Of a stretch of 19,962 nt of DNA, positions 15,237-19,962 are shown piece after piece (the stretch's first letter is position 1; every line of letters starts with the position of its first letter). The stretch lies in NCBI GenBank assembly GCA_020722245.1, contig DYLE01000022.1, positions 1-19,962 on the forward strand, in the 5' to 3' direction. Position numbers and translations under genes: made by a program. The stretch is from Desulfonema limicola (lineage in GTDB: Bacteria > Desulfobacterota > Desulfobacteria > Desulfobacterales > Desulfosalsimonadaceae). Below the pieces are notes generated by a model. It did not search any database. It saw only the letters and a list, made by a program, of their open reading frames with translations, and had not been told where the DNA came from.

Positions 15237-17000
15237 TCAGGCCTTTTTCAAAAAAAAATAAAAAACAGTCCCCTTTTGAGCCCCATCCGGAGGGCTTTGC
15301 ACCCATATCCTTCCGCCCATGCCCAAAACCGCATGGCGGCAGATGGAAAGACCCAGACCGGTGCCGCCGGAGGCCCGGCTTCGCTCCTTGTCCACCCGGT
15401 AAAACCGCTCAAAAATCCTTTCCTGATGCTCCCTGGCAATACCCGGCCCTTCATCCTGAACCGCAAACACCACCTGATCCGGCTGGTCCTTGGCAAAAAC
15501 ATGAATGCGGGTATTCTCGGGGCTGTAGCGTACGGCGTTCTCCAGAAGATTGCGAAACACCAGCACCAGGGCGTTTTCCTCGGCCTGCACCTTGGGGACA
15601 TCCGAAAGCGGGTTGATCAGCTCAATATTCTTGGCCCTGGCCAGGGGGAGACAGGTTTCCCAGGCCATGGAAAGGCAGGAGAAGGCATTGATCGGTTTTA
15701 AATCCGCCGGATTCTGTTTCACCGTCTCCAGCCGGGTCAGCTCGAGAAGATCGTTGACGATGTTGGACATCTGGGTGGCGTTTTTATGGATCGTCTGAAG
15801 AAACCGTGCGGCGGTGTCATCGGCGTTAAATCCTTTATTGATGAGCGTCTCCGCATACCCCTTGATCGAGGTCAGGGGGGTGCGGAGCTCATGGGAAACG
15901 TTCGCCACGAAATCCCGCCGGACCCGCTCCAGGCGGACCAGTTCGCTGATATCGTGGAACACCACCACAGCCCCGCCATCCGGGATTCTTACCAGGTTGA
16001 TCTCATAAACCGAGCGGTTGTCCATGCCGACCGTCAACCGCAAATAGGGCTTTCCCCCCAGCACCTCTTCGCAGGCGGTCTGAATCTCGGGGTTTAAAAA
16101 AATCTCCATGGGCCGGCGGCCGGTGCAGGAGGGCTTGCATTTGGCCAGAAGGGAAAGCGCTTCATTGGCGGCCTTGATCCTGCCGTTTTCATCCAGCAGC
16201 ATGACCCCTTCCTGCATCCCTTCAAACACCGCTTCGAGTTCTCGCGCCTGCCGGCTGATCTTATTGATGTGCTGCTGAATCCTCCCGGCCATTTCATTGA
16301 TGCAGGCGGCAAGCCTCGAAAATTCGGGTCCGGACTCGATGTCGACGCGTTCCTGGTAGTTCCCTTCACCGATGGAGCCGGCGGTCTCAATAATTTTGCG
16401 AATGGGGGTTTCCAGTTTTTTTGCTAAAAAGAAACTTAACGCCGCGGCAAAAAGGAAAAAACCAGCCAGGATCATCCAGAACCGGTTTGCAAAATAGGCC
16501 ATCCGGGCCTGTACCGTGGATAAGGGAATGGCCACCCGAAGCACGGCGGCCGGCACATGCGGCAGACTGATTTTCTGGGCGGCATAAATCAGCTTGCGCT
16601 TGAGGGTGGTGCTGTATCGAATGGACGAGGCTTTTTCCTGTTTTCTGGCGCCAACCACCTCCGGCCGGTCCGCATGGCTGTCGAGCTGTTGAATCTCCTC
16701 AAAAAGAACATCGGAGTCGGCGATCACGCGGCCGGCCGAGGAAATCAGGGTGATCCGGTAACGCGATCTTTTTCCGAGCTCCTTGCACCAATGGTCCAGG
16801 GCCCGAACATCCTCAAAGGGCTCACTCTTTTGAAGCAGCCAGGACACCAGCTGAAGCTGGGTAAAGGAATGCGCCCTGGCTTCCTCCAGAATCTCCTGTT
16901 CAAGGGTCTGATACAGGTAATAGGCCGGAAGGCAAAGGGCGATGATCAGCATGCCCCAGAATGAGACGGCCAGCTTTGTCCTGAAGCGGAGGTTTCTCAT
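15237..17000 (-). CDS. phoR: Phosphate regulon sensor histidine kinase PhoR
   Basis: This membrane-bound sensor kinase phosphorylates PhoB when phosphate is limiting. The 587-residue layout is TM1 at about 11-30, a periplasmic loop at about 31-168, TM2 at about 173-192, a HAMP domain (about 193-246) and a PAS domain (about 252-356). The HisKA H-box FVANVSHELRTPLTS follows, with phospho-acceptor His370. The ATPase domain has an N-box around RNLLENAVRYS (483-493), G1 DEGPG (516-520), the F-box ERFYRVD, and G2 GGTGLGLSI (545-553). The sizeable periplasmic loop is unlike E. coli PhoR and more like the Gram-positive layout, so a direct periplasmic signal is possible (inference). The ATG directly follows the phoB stop with no gap, giving translational coupling. 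Confidence 0.94.
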   Translation of the reverse strand: MRNLRFRTKLAVSFWGMLIIALCLPAYYLYQTLEQEILEEARAHSFTQLQLVSWLLQKSEPFEDVRALDHWCKELGKRSRYRITLISSAGRVIADSDVLFEEIQQLDSHADRPEVVGARKQEKASSIRYSTTLKRKLIYAAQKISLPHVPAAVLRVAIPLSTVQARMAYFANRFWMILAGFFLFAAALSFFLAKKLETPIRKIIETAGSIGEGNYQERVDIESGPEFSRLAACINEMAGRIQQHINKISRQARELEAVFEGMQEGVMLLDENGRIKAANEALSLLAKCKPSCTGRRPMEIFLNPEIQTACEEVLGGKPYLRLTVGMDNRSVYEINLVRIPDGGAVVVFHDISELVRLERVRRDFVANVSHELRTPLTSIKGYAETLINKGFNADDTAARFLQTIHKNATQMSNIVNDLLELTRLETVKQNPADLKPINAFSCLSMAWETCLPLARAKNIELINPLSDVPKVQAEENALVLVFRNLLENAVRYSPENTRIHVFAKDQPDQVVFAVQDEGPGIAREHQERIFERFYRVDKERSRASGGTGLGLSICRHAVLGMGGRIWVQSPPDGAQKGTVFYFFLKKA

Positions 17001-17684
17001 CTATTCATCCTTAAACCGGTAGCCGATGCCCCGCACGGTTTCAATATCATCCGCATAGACCCCGAGTTTCTTGCGCAGCCTTCGCACATGGGTGTCCACG
17101 GTGCGGGCATACCCCTCAAACTGGTACCCCCAGACCCGGTCCAGCAGATGATCCCGGGTCTGCACCTTTCCCTTGTTTTTCAGCATTTCAAATAAAAGGT
17201 TGAACTCGGTCAGGGTTAAAAAAACCTCTTCTTCCTCTATCCATACCCGATGGCTCGCCAGGTCGATTCGAAGCTCCCGGTGAACCAGAACATCCTTTTC
17301 ATCCGGTTTTTCCTCATACCTTTTTAAAATGGCGCGGATCCGCAACACCAACTCCCTGGGGCTGAAGGGCTTGACGATATAATCGTCCGCCCCAAGCTCA
17401 AACCCCACCACCCGGTCCACCTCCTCCCCTTTTGCCGTCAGCATGACCACCGGAATGGCCTTGGTCCGGCTATCCCCCTTAAGCGCCCTGCAGACCTCAA
17501 GCCCGTCCATGCCCGGGAGCATGAGATCCAGGATGACCATATCCGGTGTCTGCTTTTTTGCCAGGCCCAGGCCATTGATACCATCGGTTGCGGTCAGCAC
17601 CGCGTACCCCTCCTCCTGAAGATGCCAGCGCACCAGTTCTAAAATGTCGGTGTCGTCCTCAACCACCAGTATGGTTTTGGCCAT
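17001..17684 (-). CDS. phoB: Phosphate regulon response regulator PhoB
   Basis: This OmpR/PhoB-family DNA-binding response regulator activates the Pho regulon by binding PHO boxes. The 227-residue product has a receiver domain (1-120) with acidic Asp10 and Asp11, phospho-acceptor Asp53 in ILDLMLPGMDG, Thr83 and Lys105 in KPFSPREL. The winged-helix effector domain (about 130-226) has a recognition helix around TVDTHVRRLRKKL (195-207) and a C-terminal GIGYRF wing. The SD GGGAG lies about nine bases before the ATG. It is the first gene of the arm, and the PHO box upstream (17788-17805) predicts positive autoregulation. Confidence 0.95.
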   Translation of the reverse strand: MAKTILVVEDDTDILELVRWHLQEEGYAVLTATDGINGLGLAKKQTPDMVILDLMLPGMDGLEVCRALKGDSRTKAIPVVMLTAKGEEVDRVVGFELGADDYIVKPFSPRELVLRIRAILKRYEEKPDEKDVLVHRELRIDLASHRVWIEEEEVFLTLTEFNLLFEMLKNKGKVQTRDHLLDRVWGYQFEGYARTVDTHVRRLRKKLGVYADDIETVRGIGYRFKDE

Positions 17685-17763
17685 ACGGTTTTCTCCCGTT
17701 TAGGATCAAATTGACTGGTTTAAAATAAATACTCTGACTTTAAACTGTAACATGTAATTCCAT

Positions 17764-17805
17764 ATTATCACAAAACCATGAAGCTCATGTGACTTTTTTG
17801 TGACA
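17764..17805 (-). promoter_or_regulatory. PHO box and extended -10 promoter of phoB
   Basis: On the minus strand TGTCACA (17805-17799) and AGTCACA (17794-17788) form a direct repeat with the 11-base period of a PhoB-binding PHO box. Some 18 bases further on is an extended -10, TG-T-GATAAT (17772-17764). The phoB start codon is about 80 bases downstream. The box takes the place of a -35, as in PhoB-dependent promoters. This predicts autoactivation of phoB-phoR-pstB-phoU in phosphate starvation. Confidence 0.7.
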
Positions 17806-17971
17806 TCAGGCGCTTTTCCGAACGGTTCGCCCCCCGGAGCGGGAATCCTAAACCCGGAGGATGGTCTTGACTTTAGGCATCCGCTTTTACAAGATAAGAT
17901 ACATGCTTCGAAAAAGCCAATGGCGATCAAAGCAATTTGACCGGAATTTATCAACAGGAGATGCTCTTAAA

Positions 17972-18214
17972 ATGCCGATTTACGAATACCGATGCCGAAA
18001 ATGCGGCGCAACCTCTGAGTTTTTCGTCGCTTCGGGCAAAACCGATGCGATAACCTGCAGGTCCTGCGGAAGCGCGGATATGGAGAAAATCATGTCCCCC
18101 GCAGCGGTTATCGGCCGTTCGGAGGCCCGGACGCCCGGGCGCTCCTGCTGCGGACGGTCGGAGCGTTGTGAAACACCCCCCTGCTCCGGGGGAGGTTCTT
18201 GCAGAAGAGGTTGA
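17972..18214 (+). CDS. FmdB-family zinc-ribbon protein
   Basis: The 80-residue protein begins MPIYEYRCRKCG and has a second knuckle, CRSCGS, at residues 29-34. Together these give the four-cysteine zinc ribbon of the FmdB / putative regulatory protein family. The core ends near residue 45 with MEKIMSP. A low-complexity Ser/Gly/Arg tail follows, with five further cysteines (CCGRSERC, CETPPC and SC patterns); such Cys-rich tails are common in the family. Function is unknown; a regulatory role is only suggested by the family name. The start is the ATG at 17972 with AGGAG about 11 bases upstream. An in-frame ATG at 17861 has GGAGG touching it with no spacer and would add unrelated residues. It sits between the two divergent Pho arms, and no functional link to phosphate is evident. 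Confidence 0.88.
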   Translation: MPIYEYRCRKCGATSEFFVASGKTDAITCRSCGSADMEKIMSPAAVIGRSEARTPGRSCCGRSERCETPPCSGGGSCRRG

Positions 18215-18280
18215 ATTTTAGATAAATAAACAAAAGATGGCGCCGGATGTCGGTATACCGTCACCCCTTGCCTTGCGCTG

Positions 18281-18310
18281 AAATCCGGACAGGCCCCCGC
18301 CGGATTTTAA
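18281..18310 (+). terminator. Possible weak terminator after fmdB
   Basis: AAATCCGG (18281-18288) pairs perfectly with CCGGATTT (18300-18307) across an 11-base loop. Only a short TTTT precedes AAATG. It lies 66 bases after the fmdB stop and just before the pstS PHO box, where an insulator would make sense. The T-run is short, so the call is tentative. Confidence 0.4.
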
Positions 18311-18332
18311 ATGTTACCAAACCTTCGGATCT

Positions 18333-18382
18333 TTGTCACACGATTGTCAAAATCAAGTTCTACTCTACCTTACTCTTATAGA
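18333..18382 (+). promoter_or_regulatory. PHO box and promoter region of pstS
   Basis: TTGTCAC (18333-18339) and TTGTCAA (18344-18350) form a direct repeat with an exact 11-base period, a close match to the PhoB-binding PHO box. A -10 is less clear: TATAGA at 18377-18382 is the best hexamer but lies rather far downstream. The pstS start codon follows at 18467. PhoB activation of pstSC in phosphate starvation is the expected outcome. Confidence 0.7.
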
Positions 18383-18383
18383 G

Positions 18384-18403
18384 CGGTTTTAACCCCAAAA
18401 CCG
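18384..18403 (+). other. Hairpin in the pstS leader
   Basis: CGGTTTT (18384-18390) and AAAACCG (18397-18403) form a perfect 7-bp stem with an AACCCC loop, between the PHO box and the pstS SD. No T-run follows, so it is not a terminator. It may be a 5' stabilising stem or a chance structure. Confidence 0.4.
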
Positions 18404-18466
18404 ACCATTTCACCAGGTAATGACGGTGTGAATGATAACACAATTGACACAAGGAGGATTTGCAGA

Positions 18467-19279
18467 ATGAAAATCAGATTGTTCGTCCTGATGATCGCAG
18501 CCGCCATGGGGATCGGCCTTGCCGGTACGGCGGCGGCGGAGACTTTGGAAATCAAAGGGTCCACAACGGTGCTCCCCATAGCCCAGAAAGCGGCTGAAGC
18601 GTTTATGAAGATCTATCCCGATGTGTCCATATCGGTGTCCGGCGGCGGATCCGGAAACGGGATCAAGGCGATTATCGACGGCACAACGGACATCGCCAAC
18701 TCTTCGCGTTTCATTAAGGAGAAAGAGGTGGCCCTGGCCGTTGAAAAAGGGGTGTATCCGGTTCCCTTCGGCGTGGCCTACGACTGCATCACGCCGGTGG
18801 TGCACCCGTCTAACCCGGTATGCGATCTGACCTTAGATCAGCTAAAGGGGATTTATGAAGGCAAAATCACCAACTGGAAGGACCTGGGCGGACCGGACAA
18901 ATCCATTGTGGTGATTTCCAGGGACACCTCTTCCGGCACCTATGAGGTGTGGGAGGAAATCGTCATGAAAAAAGCCCTGGTCTACCCCGGCGCCCTGCTT
19001 CAGGCCTCCAACGGCGCAGTGGCCCAGGCTGTGGCAAAAAACAAATACGCCATCGGCTATGTGGGCTTAAGCTACGTCAACGCGGATTTGAAGGCGGTCA
19101 AGGTAAACGGCGAGGTCGCCAGCCTGGAAAACGCGGTTTCCTTTCCCATCAGCCGGGTGCTCTACATGTTTACGAAGGGATGGCCCACAGGCACGACCTT
19201 AAAATTCATCAATTTCATCCTGCACCCCCAGAAGGGACAGAAGCTGGTGGCTGAGACCGGGTATATTCCCTTATATTAA
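18467..19279 (+). CDS. pstS: Periplasmic phosphate-binding protein PstS
   Basis: PstS is the solute receptor of the PstSCAB high-affinity phosphate importer. The 270-residue product has a Sec signal peptide (residues 1-24, cleavage after TAAA) and no lipobox. Phosphate-binding motifs are visible: GSTT (31-34), SGGGSGNGI (58-66), Asp75 with SR (80-81), and SRDTSSGTYEVW (151-162). It also has the IYEGKITNWKDLGG segment (129-142) typical of PstS-like binding proteins. It is of the shorter PstS type. The ATG at 18467 has a perfect AAGGAGG; the frame stays open upstream to about 18311 but that stretch contains the PHO box. pstC follows 27 bases downstream in the same operon. Confidence 0.95.
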   Translation: MKIRLFVLMIAAAMGIGLAGTAAAETLEIKGSTTVLPIAQKAAEAFMKIYPDVSISVSGGGSGNGIKAIIDGTTDIANSSRFIKEKEVALAVEKGVYPVPFGVAYDCITPVVHPSNPVCDLTLDQLKGIYEGKITNWKDLGGPDKSIVVISRDTSSGTYEVWEEIVMKKALVYPGALLQASNGAVAQAVAKNKYAIGYVGLSYVNADLKAVKVNGEVASLENAVSFPISRVLYMFTKGWPTGTTLKFINFILHPQKGQKLVAETGYIPLY

Positions 19280-19306
19280 TTCAACCGAAACATAAAGGCA
19301 GGGATC

Positions 19307-19962
19307 ATGCATTCACGCAGCCGGATGCGGGCGGAAAGGATCCGCTATATATTTTTCGCCCTGGCGTTTGTTTCAGTGGCCGTGTTGTGCATGATCCTTT
19401 TTTTCCTGGTCCGGGAAGGGATTCCGATCTTTGGCCAGGTCTCGGTGGGTGATTTTCTCTTGGGAAAATACTGGTACCCGACGGCCGATCCTCCCCGGTT
19501 CGGCATCCTCCCCTTGATCATCGCCTCATTGCTGGTGACCCTGTGCTCGGCCGCGCTCGCGATCCCGCTGGGGGTGATGACGGCGGTCTACCTGGCTGAA
19601 ATCGCATCGGCCAGGGTCAAGGAGATCGCAAAACCCGTGGTGGAGCTTTTGGCCTCCCTGCCGTCGGTGGTGATCGGTTTTTTCGGCATGGTGGTGGTCG
19701 CCCCGTTTTTGCAGGAGGTCTTAGATATTCCCACCGGGCTTAACCTGTTTAACGCCTCCCTGATGCTGGCCTTTATGTCGGTGCCGACCATCTGCACGAT
19801 TTCCGAGGACGCTATATCCAGCGTTCCGGTGGAACTCAAGGAGGCCTCCCTGGCCCTGGGGGCCACCCACTGGGAAAGCATCCTTCGGGTGATTCTGCCG
19901 GCCTCCCTTTCCGGGGTGAGCACCGCTATTATTCTCGGCATGTCCCGGGCCATCGGGGAGAC
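19307..19962 (+). CDS. pstC: Phosphate ABC transporter permease PstC (partial, runs off the window)
   Basis: The open frame starts at the ATG at 19307 (AGGG/AAGG just upstream) and is still open at the last base, giving 218 codons of an expected 290-320. It has a basic N-terminus, TM1 (about 13-35) and the family segments FGILPLIIASLLVTL and IPLGVMTAVYLAEIA. LASLPSVVIGFFGM follows, then a cytoplasmic EAA-type loop, EASLALGATHWESILRVILPAS, that contacts the ATPase. This order and the Pst-specific loop identify a PstC/PstA-type permease; its position directly after pstS favours PstC. It is an inner-membrane channel subunit for phosphate. A pstA gene is expected just beyond the window. pstB, its ATPase partner, is on the other arm. 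Confidence 0.93.
   Translation, partial: MHSRSRMRAERIRYIFFALAFVSVAVLCMILFFLVREGIPIFGQVSVGDFLLGKYWYPTADPPRFGILPLIIASLLVTLCSAALAIPLGVMTAVYLAEIASARVKEIAKPVVELLASLPSVVIGFFGMVVVAPFLQEVLDIPTGLNLFNASLMLAFMSVPTICTISEDAISSVPVELKEASLALGATHWESILRVILPASLSGVSTAIILGMSRAIGE

Noticed and set aside
18311..18466. Upstream extension of PstS
   Set aside because: This stretch contains the PHO box and promoter; AAGGAGG and a classical signal peptide define the ATG at 18467.
1..19962. CRISPR arrays, tRNA/rRNA genes, transposases, toxin-antitoxin or phage genes
   Set aside because: None were found by reading both strands; the repeats seen are inverted, short and not regularly spaced.

Overview
The window reads as a contiguous chromosomal stretch from an anaerobic, diderm, probably sulfidogenic bacterium. 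My best guess is a Desulfobacterota (deltaproteobacterial sulfate-reducer-like) genome. The reasons are a TamA/TamB outer-membrane assembly pair, an oxygen-sensitive class I [4Fe-4S] fumarase, a sulfide-dependent type Thi4 (His in place of the suicide Cys), a short-form ThiC, and a rubredoxin-like protein. The taxonomy is inference. Almost all genes lie on the minus strand; the exceptions are the rubredoxin-membrane fusion near 1.5 kb and the fmdB-pstS-pstC arm at the right end. I saw no tRNA, rRNA, CRISPR, transposase or phage gene.

Left part (1-2.6 kb): an imperfect palindrome of about 110 bp sits next to the 3' end of truA. Then come a small secreted WXXGXW-repeat protein, a rubredoxin-like/four-helix membrane fusion with a near-consensus sigma70 promoter, and a truncated FKBP-like protein with a Cys-rich tail, convergent with the fusion gene.

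Envelope block (2.6-9.4 kb, minus strand): yihY, then tamA (Omp85), then tamB. yihY and tamA overlap or abut. A 216-bp spacer with an inverted repeat and a candidate promoter separates tamA from tamB. A class I fumarase lies just upstream of yihY.

Thiamine block (11.3-13.65 kb, minus strand): promoter, TPP riboswitch, intrinsic terminator, thi4, thiC. The 3' end of the aptamer carries an exact copy of the terminator's 3' arm, so the leader can be read directly as a terminator/antiterminator switch. A 66-bp inverted repeat lies between thiC and the fumarase gene.

Phosphate block (13.7 kb to the right edge): a split, divergent Pho cluster. phoB-phoR-pstB-phoU run leftwards from a PHO-box promoter; pstS-pstC (pstC cut by the window edge) run rightwards from a second PHO box. 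A small FmdB-type zinc-ribbon gene lies between the two arms. PhoR/PhoB sense and respond to phosphate limitation, PstS-PstC-PstB import phosphate, and PhoU couples transporter state to PhoR.

No clearly new multi-gene system is visible. The points most worth a second look are the palindromic intergenic elements, the rubredoxin-membrane fusion, the Cys-tailed FKBP-like protein, the ThiC cluster-motif spacing, the riboswitch mechanism and the Pho gene order.
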